Of a stretch of 64,000 bases of DNA, positions 42,399 through 50,740 are shown piece by piece. Under the pieces are notes generated by a model. It ran no database searches, was not told the DNA's origin, and saw nothing but the letters and a program-made list of their open reading frames with translations. Each line of letters opens with the position of its first letter. The first letter of the stretch is position 1. Made by a program: the position numbers and the translations under genes. Source of the stretch: Planotetraspora sp. A-T 1434 (GTDB lineage Bacteria; Actinomycetota; Actinomycetes; Streptosporangiales; Streptosporangiaceae); assembly GCF_025420585.1 (NCBI RefSeq), contig NZ_JAOEGB010000010.1, positions 1 through 64,000 on the forward strand, in the 5' to 3' direction.

Positions 42399-44537
42399 TT
42401 GCCCGCTGTGCTGTACCACCCCGACCACCGACTGTGGCTGCTCCGCGGCCCGGCCACGGCGTATGCCATCCGGCTCGCCGAGGACGACAGCGTCCAGCAC
42501 GTCCACTGGGGAGCCGCGATGACGCTCGCCCAGGCGGCCGAGCTGGCCGAGCGCACGTCACCGGCGGCGAGCAGCTTCGAGTCGGTGGCCGGCGCGGACG
42601 AGCTGGCGGCCGAGGGCGGCGCCCGCTTCGGGCCGCCCAGCCTGCTGGTGCGCTTCGCCGACGGCACCCGCGGTGTCCAGTGGCGATACGCCGGCCATGA
42701 CATCGACGGCGGACACCTGCGCATCCACCTCCAGGACCGGCACTACCCGCTGCGCGTGACGCTGAATTACCGGGTGCACGACGACAGCGACGTGATCGAG
42801 CGCTGGACGATCATCGAGAACCTCGACGACCAGGCCGCCGGGTCCGCGGTCACCGTGCTGCGCTGCGACTCCGCCGCCTGGACGGCGCCGCACCGCACGC
42901 GCTACCGGGTGAGCCACCTCGTCGGCGGCTGGAACAGCGAGTTCCAGCTCCGGCAGGCCGACATCCCAGTGGCCGAGACGGTCCTGACCAGCCGGCGCGG
43001 CATGACCAGCCACCACGCCAACCCGTGGCTGGCCGTCGACGACGGCACCGCCGGTGAGGACCACGGCGAGGTCTGGAGCACCGCGCTCGCGTGGAGCGGC
43101 AGCTGGCGGGTCACCCTGCACCGTGACCCGGTCGGCCGGACCACCTGGACGGGCGGCTTCGGCCACGAGGGGCTCAGCTGGTCACTGGCACCGGGCGAGG
43201 CGCTGGAAACGCCGGTGTTCGCCGGCCTCTACACGGCGGACGGGTTCGGGACCGCCAGCCGCGCCTGGCACGGATACGTCCGGCGGCACGTGCTGGCCCA
43301 TCCGGACGAGACGCGGCCGGTGCTCTACAACTCGTGGGAGGCGACCGGGTTCGACGTGGACGAGGCCGGCCAGATGGCCCTCGCCGCTCGTGCCGCAAGC
43401 CTCGGCGTCGAGCTGTTCGTGATGGACGACGGTTGGTTCGGCGCGCGCACCAGCGACCGGGCCGGTCTGGGCGACTGGGCGCCCAACCCGGCCCGGTTCC
43501 CCTCCGGCCTCGGCCCGCTCGTGGCCGAGGTGCACCGGCTCGGCATGCGCTTCGGGCTCTGGGTGGAGCCGGAGATGGTCAACCCCGACAGCGACCTCTA
43601 CCGGGCCCACCCGGACTGGGTGCTGCACATGGCCAACCGCGACCGGACCGAGATGCGCCACCAGCTCGTGCTCAACCTGGCCCGGCCGGACACCGCCGAG
43701 TGGACCCACTCGTGGCTGGACCGGCTGGTGGCCGACCACGGCATCGACTTCCTCAAATGGGACGCCAACCGCCCGTTCACCGAGGCCGGATGGCCCGGCC
43801 ACCCCGATCCCGACCGCGTGTGGATCGATCACACCCGCGCGGTCTACCGGATCATGGACCGGCTCCGGGCCGATCACCCGGGCCTGCGCATCGAGGCGTG
43901 CGCGGGCGGCGGCGGGCGGGCCGACCTGGGCATCCTGAGCCGCACCGACCAGGTGTGGATCTCCGACAACACCGATCCGGTCGACCGGATCGGCATCCAG
44001 CACGGTTTCAGTCAGCTGTACCCGGCACAGGTGATGAGCGCCTGGGTCACTGACAGCCCGAACGTGGCCACCGCTCGGCGGACTCCGCTGCGCTTCCGGT
44101 TCCACGTCGCCATGGCCGGCGTCCCCGGCATCGGTGGCGACCTGACCACGTGGAGCGAGGAGGAGCTGAAGGAGAGCGCCGAGCTGGTGGCCGCTTACAA
44201 ACGCATCCGGCCGGTCGTCCAGCACGGTGACCAGCACCGGCTGCGCGGGGACGGCACGCTGACCGCGTTCGAGTACGCCCTTGGGGACGACCACGTGGTG
44301 CTCGCGTGGTGCCCCACCCGCCCGTACGGCCACGGGCCCGCGCCGTTGCGCCTGGCCGCGGTACGGCCGGAGGCCGTCTACCAGGACCTTGAGACCGGGA
44401 GGACATATCCGGGAGCCGTGCTCCTGCACTTCGGCCTACCCCTCGACATGCCACGGGGCGACCACGCCAGCGCGCTCGTCCGCTTGCGGCGCCTCAACAG
44501 CACACCTGGAGGAATCGACCCAGTAGCGGCCCTGTAG
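42399..44537 (+). CDS. alpha-galactosidase, GH36
   Basis: A 712-residue retaining alpha-galactosidase of family GH36. It has an N-terminal beta-supersandwich, a TIM barrel with MDDGWFGAR and WVEPEMVNPDSDLY, the nucleophile Asp in FLKWDANRPF and the acid/base Asp in ISDNTDPVDR, and a short C-terminal sheet. It would release galactose from melibiose, raffinose or galactomannan fragments in the cytoplasm. TTG 42399 has GAGGA six bases upstream and gives the family N-terminus; GTG 42408 is an alternative. Remains of sugar ABC permease genes follow immediately, so its uptake system has been lost here. Confidence 0.92.
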   Translation: MPAVLYHPDHRLWLLRGPATAYAIRLAEDDSVQHVHWGAAMTLAQAAELAERTSPAASSFESVAGADELAAEGGARFGPPSLLVRFADGTRGVQWRYAGHDIDGGHLRIHLQDRHYPLRVTLNYRVHDDSDVIERWTIIENLDDQAAGSAVTVLRCDSAAWTAPHRTRYRVSHLVGGWNSEFQLRQADIPVAETVLTSRRGMTSHHANPWLAVDDGTAGEDHGEVWSTALAWSGSWRVTLHRDPVGRTTWTGGFGHEGLSWSLAPGEALETPVFAGLYTADGFGTASRAWHGYVRRHVLAHPDETRPVLYNSWEATGFDVDEAGQMALAARAASLGVELFVMDDGWFGARTSDRAGLGDWAPNPARFPSGLGPLVAEVHRLGMRFGLWVEPEMVNPDSDLYRAHPDWVLHMANRDRTEMRHQLVLNLARPDTAEWTHSWLDRLVADHGIDFLKWDANRPFTEAGWPGHPDPDRVWIDHTRAVYRIMDRLRADHPGLRIEACAGGGGRADLGILSRTDQVWISDNTDPVDRIGIQHGFSQLYPAQVMSAWVTDSPNVATARRTPLRFRFHVAMAGVPGIGGDLTTWSEEELKESAELVAAYKRIRPVVQHGDQHRLRGDGTLTAFEYALGDDHVVLAWCPTRPYGHGPAPLRLAAVRPEAVYQDLETGRTYPGAVLLHFGLPLDMPRGDHASALVRLRRLNSTPGGIDPVAAL

Positions 44538-45006
44538 AAGATCCGCGGCACCCGCCTCTACCAGAGCATCTTCTTCACCCCGGTGATGCTCTCGCTGGCC
44601 ATGGTCGGGGATCGTCTGGCAGCTCGTCTACGCCCGCAACGAGGGCCTGGTCAACAACCTGCTCGGCATCGCCGGGACTCCCGGCGCCGTCGACTGGTGG
44701 TCGTGGTCATCACGGTCATCGAGGCGGTAGCGCGCCTTCGACATCGTGTACCTGATCAACCGCGGCACCAACGGGCTCGAACTGCTGAGCGTCCTCGTCA
44801 TCCAGAACCTCGTCGGCGAGGGCCAGGTGATCGGCGACCGGCCGCCGATCACCACGGGCATCACCAACCTGCAGGGACAGTTCCTGCTCGACTACAACAT
44901 GATCGCGGCCGGGGCCACCATCACGGTGATCCCGACTCTCGTGGTCTATGTGGCTCTGCAGCGGCACTTCGTCGCCGGTCTCACCCTGGGAGCCGGCAAG
45001 GGCTGA
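44538..45006 (+). pseudogene. remnants of two sugar ABC transporter permeases
   Basis: Directly after the alpha-galactosidase stop, fragments read KIRGTRLYQSIFFTPVMLSL, then in another frame IVWQLVYARNEGLVNNLLGI, then RAFDIVYLINRGTNGLELLS: all of a UgpA/MalF-type sugar permease. The last part, LQGQFLLDYNMIAAGATITV followed by QRHFVAGLTLGAGKG, is instead the C-terminus of the second, MalG-type permease. So the first gene is broken by frameshifts and a deletion, and fused to the end of the second. No solute-binding protein is present. Confidence 0.8.
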
Positions 45007-45070
45007 CAGCGGTGTTCCCAATCACGCGTCCGGCCGGGTGGCCCGGCGCCCTGCGGGATCCGGAAGGGGT

Positions 45071-45550
45071 TCAGCCGCAGTTGCCCCAGGTGTTCCGGCC
45101 GCCGGTGGCGATCGCCGCGTCCCTCCGGGTGTCCCAGATGGTTCCGGAGTATTTGACGCACAGGCCCTTGGCGTACAGCTTCACGGGACCCGCGTAGTAC
45201 TTGTACTTGCGGCCGTCCGTCTTGCTCGCCGTCCGAACAGGTTCGTCGCGGACGCGCCTGGTCTGGGTCTTCAAAGTGGCGGAGGTGTACGTCTGCGTCC
45301 CGACGTACGCGGTCTTGATCGTGACGACGCAGTTGTAGCCGGTCTTACGGTTGTAGAGCAGGTAGACGTAGCCGAAGATGTCGCCGGAGTAGGTCTTCAC
45401 CGCTCGCTTGCTGTCGGCCACCCGCCCGAACCCCGCTCCGCAGACACCCTCAGGGCTGTAGCCGGCCGCGAGCGCGTGTGCCGGGCTGACGATGACCCCG
45501 CCGATGGTCAGGGCTGCGGCAAGGAAGATCCTCTTGATGGGCTTGAGCAC
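45071..45550 (-). CDS. secreted spore-associated protein A-like protein
   Basis: A 159-residue exported protein. A signal peptide covers about the first 30 residues (KPIKRIFLAAALTIGGVIVS, cleavage near AHALAAG). The mature part has the pattern of Streptomyces SapA: GVCGAGFGRVADSK, a VYLLYNRKTGYNCVVTIKT segment, a KYYAGPVKLYAKGLCVKYSG segment and a final Cys. Four Cys could form two disulfides. In Streptomyces SapA is found on the spore surface; its function is not settled. GTG 45550 follows AAGGGA at eight bases. It stands alone. Confidence 0.75.
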   Translation of the reverse strand: MLKPIKRIFLAAALTIGGVIVSPAHALAAGYSPEGVCGAGFGRVADSKRAVKTYSGDIFGYVYLLYNRKTGYNCVVTIKTAYVGTQTYTSATLKTQTRRVRDEPVRTASKTDGRKYKYYAGPVKLYAKGLCVKYSGTIWDTRRDAAIATGGRNTWGNCG

Positions 45551-45656
45551 GCACTCTGTCCCTTCATCGACTGCCGCCAACGAGTCGGGCGGCTCGGCGA
45601 CTGATCATCCTGCCACAGAGTCAAGCCCATGATGACATAAACGAGGAGAATCGGAC

Positions 45657-46187
45657 CTACAGGAAATCCGTGGGCTCGGGGTGGTGCCACGGCAGGATGA
45701 CCGGTTCACGAGGCAGGTCTCCGGTAAGCAGGCGTTCCAGCAATTCAGCGAGGCCGAGTGGGATGACGCGCTCATCGGTGGTCTTGAGCTCCGGCAGTGT
45801 CCACCAGTGGTAGCGGTCGATGAGCGAGCGTTCGAGATCCTCCATGTGGGAGATGTCCACCTCCACTTCCCGCACGCGGAGGAAGAAGAAGGAGTCATCG
45901 GCGCGGAACAACTGGCCGTCGGCTCTTATCCAGTGGCCCGAACTGGTGGCCACGATCGGTCCGAAAGCGCCGGGGCTCACCGCGTGCCCCGTCTCCTCCT
46001 CAAGCTCACGGGCCACGGCCTCGGTAAGGGCCTCACCCGGCCTCACGCCGCCGCCTGGAGTGAACCAGGCGTAGTCGGGATTCTTCGTCGGCCCAAGACC
46101 CCGGAACAACAGGATCCGCTCCTGGTGGTCGACCAGCAGGATGCGGGCGGATGGGCGGAGGATCACGTCAGGCACGACGGCGAGCAT
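45657..46187 (-). CDS. Nudix hydrolase
   Basis: A 176-residue Nudix hydrolase. The box GGGVRPGEALTEAVARELEE followed by ETGH matches Gx5Ex7REUxEExGU with E-L-E-E as the metal-binding core. The N-terminus RPSARILLVDHQERILLFRG and late WWTLPEL are usual for 8-oxo-dGTP diphosphatase-like or general Nudix proteins. The start is uncertain: ATG 46187 is used, but GTG 46175 lies just after a -10-like TATGCT and could be leaderless. Divergent from the HAD gene at 46350. Confidence 0.85.
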   Translation of the reverse strand: MLAVVPDVILRPSARILLVDHQERILLFRGLGPTKNPDYAWFTPGGGVRPGEALTEAVARELEEETGHAVSPGAFGPIVATSSGHWIRADGQLFRADDSFFFLRVREVEVDISHMEDLERSLIDRYHWWTLPELKTTDERVIPLGLAELLERLLTGDLPREPVILPWHHPEPTDFL

Positions 46188-46349
46188 AGGCAGCGCGACG
46201 CCGGCAAGGCGATCGGTTTTCCTATCGGCAGTTCTCGGTCTTGCCCACGCCGGCCGACGCGGAGAAGCTATGGCCGGATGTGGCACCCGCGGCCGAGCAC
46301 GGCACCCACCCCCTGGCGTGCACGGCTTTGTCCCTGAGCAGGAGTCCTG

Positions 46350-46973
46350 ATGACCTTGCCTTTTGAAGCAGTGCTGTGTGACTTCGATGGCGTCATACGG
46401 TTCTACGACACGACTGAACTGGTCACGCTGGAGCGGGCTGCCGGGTTGGCGGAAGGTGTCACAGCGAAGATCGCGTTCGCACCCGAGCAGGACCTGCCGG
46501 CGCTCCTGGGGGAGATCACGACCGAGCAGTGGGCCGAGTCGATCGTGACCGCGCTCTCCGGCCTGGCGTCGGAGGCGAAGGCACGCGAGCTGGCCACGGC
46601 ATTCGCCAACGCACGCTTCTGGGCTGATGAAGGCGTGCTGGACCTGCTCCGGAAAGCGCAGGCTCATGTGCCTGTCGTGCTGGTGACCAACGCGACCACG
46701 AGCCTGGAAGACGACCTCGCGTGGCTGGGTCTGGCCCACTTCGCGGACGATGTGGTCAGCAGCGCCCGCGTCGGGGTCGTGAAGCCGGACCGGCGCATCT
46801 ACGACATCGCCGCGCAGAGAGCGGGGGTTCCGCCGCAACGGTGCCTGTTCGTCGATGATCGCATGGAGAACGTGGAGGCCGCCGTGGCGCTCGGCATGAC
46901 CGGAGTCCTTTACACCGGCATCTCAGACCTGGAGCAGGCGCTCGCCTCCCTGTTGCGTACGGCCGGGCCGTGA
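46350..46973 (+). CDS. HAD-superfamily hydrolase, subfamily IA
   Basis: A 207-residue HAD phosphatase. Motif I is DFDGV (catalytic Asp at residues 11-13 region), motif II LVTNAT, motif III the Lys of GVVKPDRRIY and motif IV FVDDR. A helical cap lies between motifs I and II. Notably the first motif reads DFDGV rather than DxDxT, normal for subfamily IA. The substrate is a small phosphate ester, not predictable. AGGAG lies five bases before ATG 46350. No operon partner. Confidence 0.88.
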   Translation: MTLPFEAVLCDFDGVIRFYDTTELVTLERAAGLAEGVTAKIAFAPEQDLPALLGEITTEQWAESIVTALSGLASEAKARELATAFANARFWADEGVLDLLRKAQAHVPVVLVTNATTSLEDDLAWLGLAHFADDVVSSARVGVVKPDRRIYDIAAQRAGVPPQRCLFVDDRMENVEAAVALGMTGVLYTGISDLEQALASLLRTAGP

Positions 46974-47116
46974 TCGAGGACCGCAGCGGAGGGCCACGAC
47001 CGTCCTGTCCCCGCGGTCGCGTATGCCTTCGCCGCCGTGGCGCTCGCCGACGGGTCAAGCCGTACGACAGCGGCCGGTCGACGACTTCGAATGGGCCCGC
47101 ATAGGCGAGGTTCGGC

Positions 47117-48694
47117 TCAGTCGCGGGCCAGTTCGCCGTCGACGAGTCGCCACAGCCCCCACGGGTTGGCCTCGCGGAGCGACTCCGGGAGCAGTCCATC
47201 CGGGAATTCCTGGTAGGTGACCGGGCGCAGGAATCGCTCGATCGCGCTCATCCCGACGGAGGTGAAGCGGCTGTCCGAAGTCGCCGGGAAGGGACCTCCG
47301 TGGACGGTGGCGTAGGAGACCTCTTGCGGGATCGAGAAGGCGTTGACCACGATCCGGCCTGTGCGGCGCTCCAGGATCGGCAGCAGTCGTGCGGCGTCGG
47401 CGTGGTCGAGTTCTTCGATGTGCATCGTGGCGGAGAGTTGTCCCCGGAAGGCGCGAGCCACCTGGAACAGTTGCTCCAGGTCGGTCAGCCGGACCAGCAG
47501 GATGGAAGGACCGAAGACCTCCTCCCGGAGCGCCGGTTCGGCGAGCACCTGCTCGCCGGTCACCTCGTACAACAGCGACTGGCCGTCCCACTCGCGGATC
47601 GGGTCCGGTCCCGCGCCGATCCGCGTGGCACCGGAGTCCTCCATCCGTCCCACGTTGCGGACGTAGGAGTCGTGGATGCCAGGCGTCAGCATGGTCCGCG
47701 CGGCCACCTTTCGCACCTCGGCCATCGCGGCATCGCGCAGGTCGTCGAAGCCGGGGCCCTCGATGGCGAGGAGGATGGCCGGCTTCAGGCACATCTGCCC
47801 GACCGTGTACAGCGCGAGCCGGCCGAAGCCCGCACCGATCTCCGCGCCATGGGCAGCCAGGGCGGCGGGCAGCACGAAGGTCGGGTTGACGCTGGTCATC
47901 TCGGCGAACACGGGGATGGGGTCGGGGCGCCGCTGAGCCCGGTGGTACAGGGCCATGCCACCACCCTGGGAACCGGTGAAGGTCACCGCCCGGACCAGCG
48001 GGTGGTCCACCAGTGCCTCGCCGATCTCGTTGCCGGCACCACGCACCAGCGAGAAGACGCCCTGGTGCAGCCCCGCGTCGGTGACGGCCTGCTGGATGAC
48101 GCGTCCAGCCAGCTCGGAGGTCCCCGGGTGGGCATTATGTGCCTTGAGTACGACCGGGCAGCCGGCGGCCAGAGCTGACGCCGTGTCACCACCGGCGACC
48201 GAGTAGGAGATCGGGAAGTTGCTGGCGCCGAAGATCACCACGGGGCCGAGGGCGACCTTCTGCATCCGGTGGTCCATACGCGGCGCGGGCCGCCGGTCCG
48301 GCTGGGCGGGGTCGATGGTCGCCTGCAGGAACCTGCCCTGCCGTACGACGATGGCGAACTTGCGGAACTGCTCGGCGGACTTGACGGTTTCGCTCTCGAA
48401 CTGCGCGGCGGGCAGGCCCGTCTCCAGCGAGGCGCGTTCGGCGAGCTCCTCCTTGACCGCATCGAGCCTGTCCGCGATGAGGTCGAGGAACGCCGCCCGC
48501 TCGGCCGGCCCGGTGTGGCTGTAGCTGTCGAAGGCCTCGTCGGCGAGGCGCACCGCCCGGTCGACCTCGGCCGCGCCGCCGAAGGCGAACTCCGGCTCGA
48601 TGAGCTCCCCGGTCGCCGGGTTCAGCGCCTTCATCGTCCCCGCGGTGGCGGGTACGGACGTCCCCCCGATCAGCAGTTCTCCGGTCAGTGTCAT
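47117..48694 (-). CDS. aldehyde dehydrogenase (NADP+), 2,5-dioxovalerate dehydrogenase-like
   Basis: A 525-residue aldehyde dehydrogenase of the alpha-ketoglutarate semialdehyde dehydrogenase group. The cofactor motif is TFTGSQGGG, the general base Glu lies in FAEMTSVNP and the catalytic Cys in VGQMCLKPAI. FGASNFPISYSVAGGDTASA is diagnostic of this subgroup, as is the HGGPFPAT(S)D C-terminal block. Such enzymes finish pentose, galactarate or hydroxyproline breakdown. Its ATG overlaps the stop of the isochorismatase-type gene (ATGA), so the two form an operon, divergent from a TetR gene. The catalytic loop CLK in place of CTK is a small deviation. Confidence 0.88.
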   Translation of the reverse strand: MTLTGELLIGGTSVPATAGTMKALNPATGELIEPEFAFGGAAEVDRAVRLADEAFDSYSHTGPAERAAFLDLIADRLDAVKEELAERASLETGLPAAQFESETVKSAEQFRKFAIVVRQGRFLQATIDPAQPDRRPAPRMDHRMQKVALGPVVIFGASNFPISYSVAGGDTASALAAGCPVVLKAHNAHPGTSELAGRVIQQAVTDAGLHQGVFSLVRGAGNEIGEALVDHPLVRAVTFTGSQGGGMALYHRAQRRPDPIPVFAEMTSVNPTFVLPAALAAHGAEIGAGFGRLALYTVGQMCLKPAILLAIEGPGFDDLRDAAMAEVRKVAARTMLTPGIHDSYVRNVGRMEDSGATRIGAGPDPIREWDGQSLLYEVTGEQVLAEPALREEVFGPSILLVRLTDLEQLFQVARAFRGQLSATMHIEELDHADAARLLPILERRTGRIVVNAFSIPQEVSYATVHGGPFPATSDSRFTSVGMSAIERFLRPVTYQEFPDGLLPESLREANPWGLWRLVDGELARD

Positions 48695-49320
48695 GACTGC
48701 GCTCCCCCGAATGCGGTGACGATCTCTTGCGTGGTGACGATGGCGTGGGCGTAGGTGGGGCCGTTCAGCTCGTGGGCGGCGCGCATCATCTCGGGTCCGA
48801 AGGCCGCGGTGGCGTCGCGCACCAGGGTCACGTGGTAGCCGAGCTCCATGGCGTAACGGCTGGTGGACTCGATGCAGGTGTTCGCCAGCAGACCGATCAT
48901 GACGACGTGGGTGACGCCGTGCTGCTTGAGCTGGAAGTCGAGGTCGGTGTTGGCGAACCCGCTCTGTGCCCAGTGCTCCTTGGCCACCACCTCGCCCGGC
49001 TGGGGCTGGAAGTCGGGGTGGAACTCCCCGCCCCAGGTGCCGCGGGCGAACGTGTGCCGCGCCTGGATGCCGCGCTGGGTCGGGTTGGGGTGGGCCCAGG
49101 TCTCGTAATCACCCGGCTCCCAGCGGCGGTGCGGGACGAACACTACCGACGCGCCCGTTTCCCGGGCGGAGCCGACGACGGCGCGCAGGTTGTCCAGGAG
49201 GCCGACCTCCTTGGCGATGGACTCCACGAGCGGCCAGGCCTTGCCGCCGTCGGAGATGAAGTCGTTGTAGGGGTCGACCAGCAGAACCGCCGTCCGGCGG
49301 AGGTCATAGGTCTCGGTCAC
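48691..49320 (-). CDS. cysteine hydrolase, isochorismatase family
   Basis: A 209-residue isochorismatase-fold cysteine hydrolase. The triad is visible: Asp in LLVDPYNDF, Lys in VVAKEHWAQSGF and Cys in LLANTCIESTSRYAMELGYH. Family members hydrolyse amides or isochorismate (nicotinamidase, N-carbamoylsarcosine amidase, biuret hydrolase). With the downstream aldehyde dehydrogenase it may free an amine- or amide-linked acid for oxidation; the true substrate is unknown. GTG 49320 has GGAGG at six bases. It is transcribed away from the TetR gene, with two dyads between. Confidence 0.87.
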   Translation of the reverse strand: MTETYDLRRTAVLLVDPYNDFISDGGKAWPLVESIAKEVGLLDNLRAVVGSARETGASVVFVPHRRWEPGDYETWAHPNPTQRGIQARHTFARGTWGGEFHPDFQPQPGEVVAKEHWAQSGFANTDLDFQLKQHGVTHVVMIGLLANTCIESTSRYAMELGYHVTLVRDATAAFGPEMMRAAHELNGPTYAHAIVTTQEIVTAFGGAQS

Positions 49321-49341
49321 GGTGGTCCTCCATCCGATGTG

Positions 49342-49447
49342 GATGTCTTACATCATCCAGACTGAGGATTACTCTCCCGCCGTCCTCTCTGTCAAGTCCG
49401 TGCAGTTCACAGGCTGGATCGGAGGAATTGTGTATGATAACAATCAT
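49342..49447. promoter_or_regulatory. candidate TetR operators in the divergent region
   Basis: Two short dyads sit between the hydrolase (starts 49320, leftward) and TetR (starts 49502). GATGT-CTT-ACATC is at 49342-49354, next to the hydrolase start. ATGAT-AACA-ATCAT is at 49434-49447 and overlaps a perfect -10 box TATGAT (49433-49438) of the TetR promoter. Both could be bound by the TetR protein. Confidence 0.5.
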
Positions 49448-49501
49448 CTAGATTGCTCAGCGGCACATCAGGCCGCCCTGTCGGATCGGAGACTGAGCAG
49501 A

Positions 49502-50092
49502 ATGGGTTATTCGCAGGCCGAGAAGGCGGCGTCGCGCGAGCGCGTGCTGGGCATCACGGCCCGCAAGGTCCGCGCAGAGGGCGTGAGTCGCCCCTCCATC
49601 GCCGACATCATGAAGGAAGCGGGGCTGACGCACGGCGGCTTCTACAAGCACTTCGCCTCTCGTGACGACCTCATCGGGCAGGCGGCGGCCCTGGCCCTGG
49701 CCGAGGGCGAGGCGAAGATGGAAAGGAGCGCGCGGAAGAACAAGGAAGAGCCCGGGACCGGCCTCATCGAGGCATACCTCGGAAAGCGGCACCGTGACTC
49801 GCCGGATACCGGCTGCGCGCTCGTAACGCTCGGCGCCGCCGCCGCGCGCGGGGATCAAAGCTTCAGGCAGGCCTACGAGAAGCAGGTGCGTAGCTACCTC
49901 GACCTGATCGCCGACCTTGACGACGATCCCGCGAAAGGCCGAGCTGAGGCGATGCTCACCCTCAGCGCCCTGGTCGGTGCCATGCTCATGGCGCGGGCCG
50001 TGAACGACCCGGAATTCTCCGACGAACTACTGGAGAACGTCGCCGAGCAACTGAAGCGGCGCGAGTCGGAATCCCCCTCCACTGTCGCCTGA
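49502..50092 (+). CDS. TetR family transcriptional regulator
   Basis: A 196-residue TetR-type repressor. Residues 10-55 hold the helix-turn-helix, with recognition segment SIADIMKEAGLTHGGFYKHF, followed by the ligand-binding helical domain. The HGGFYKHF form is typical of the AcrR/NemR-like branch. ATG 49502 is preferred because the family homology begins at YSQAEKAASRERVL; the frame remains open to 49322 but would run through the operator region. It likely represses the divergent hydrolase/aldehyde dehydrogenase operon and itself. Confidence 0.87.
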   Translation: MGYSQAEKAASRERVLGITARKVRAEGVSRPSIADIMKEAGLTHGGFYKHFASRDDLIGQAAALALAEGEAKMERSARKNKEEPGTGLIEAYLGKRHRDSPDTGCALVTLGAAAARGDQSFRQAYEKQVRSYLDLIADLDDDPAKGRAEAMLTLSALVGAMLMARAVNDPEFSDELLENVAEQLKRRESESPSTVA

Positions 50093-50226
50093 TGGCAGGC
50101 GCGCTCGACCTCAGCCAGTCCGGCCGACCGCATCCGGTCCGTCATGCCTCCTCGCCGGCGCCACCGCACCTCCGTCGCCGAGCTGTGGTGGTTCGGCCGC
50201 CGGTACCGCCACGTCGGTGAAGATAT

Positions 50227-50655
50227 TCACGACTCCTCGTTCAGTGAGCGCAGGATCTCGAGGTAGTGCGGGTTGTACATCAGGCCCAGGACGTTGCCCC
50301 AGGGGTCGACCACGGAGGCGGTGATGAAGCCGGCGCCCCGGTCGCGCGGCGAGTCGTGCTCCTTCGCGCCCATCGCCACAAGCCTCTCCAGGGCTGCGGG
50401 AACGTCGTCGACGTGCCAGAAGACCACGGCGCCCGCCGGCCTGCCGATCGTGCCGGGATCGGCGGTCCTGGCCAGCTCGCTCCCGGCGTAGGAACTGTGG
50501 ACGAAGCCGAGCTCGTGCTGGTAGTCGCCGATGCGCCACTCCACGTACGCCGGGGTGTCCATGTAGGGCGGGATCCCGAGCAACTCGGTGTACCAGCGCT
50601 TGGTCGCCTCGAGGTCGGGAGTGTAGAAGGTGACGGTGGTGAGTCCTCGCAGCAT
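50227..50655 (-). CDS. VOC (glyoxalase/bleomycin resistance) superfamily protein
   Basis: A 142-residue protein of the vicinal oxygen chelate fold with two beta-alpha-beta-beta-beta units. The units begin LTTVTFYTPDLEATKRWYTE and VVFWHVDDVPAALERLVAMG, and the chain ends DPWGNVLGLMYNPHY. Possible metal ligands are His and Glu near the ends of each unit (ELGFVH, VVFWHV). ATG 50655 has AGAGGAA at eight bases. It is divergent from a WYL regulator with a perfect operator palindrome between, so it is probably that regulator's target. Confidence 0.85.
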   Translation of the reverse strand: MLRGLTTVTFYTPDLEATKRWYTELLGIPPYMDTPAYVEWRIGDYQHELGFVHSSYAGSELARTADPGTIGRPAGAVVFWHVDDVPAALERLVAMGAKEHDSPRDRGAGFITASVVDPWGNVLGLMYNPHYLEILRSLNEES

Positions 50656-50697
50656 GTCCGGTTCCTCTCTCGCGGTTATGTGACCATCCTCGCGCCT

Positions 50698-50722
50698 AAA
50701 GTGCTCATCAACTGAGCACTTT
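50698..50722. promoter_or_regulatory. perfect 10-base inverted repeat, likely WYL-regulator operator
   Basis: Arms AAAGTGCTCA (50698-50707) and TGAGCACTTT (50713-50722) are exactly complementary around a 5-base spacer. The dyad lies in the 85-base gap between the divergent VOC and WYL regulator genes, where a self-regulating repressor would bind. Confidence 0.75.
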
Positions 50723-50740
50723 GCCTGCGAGGATGAGGAC

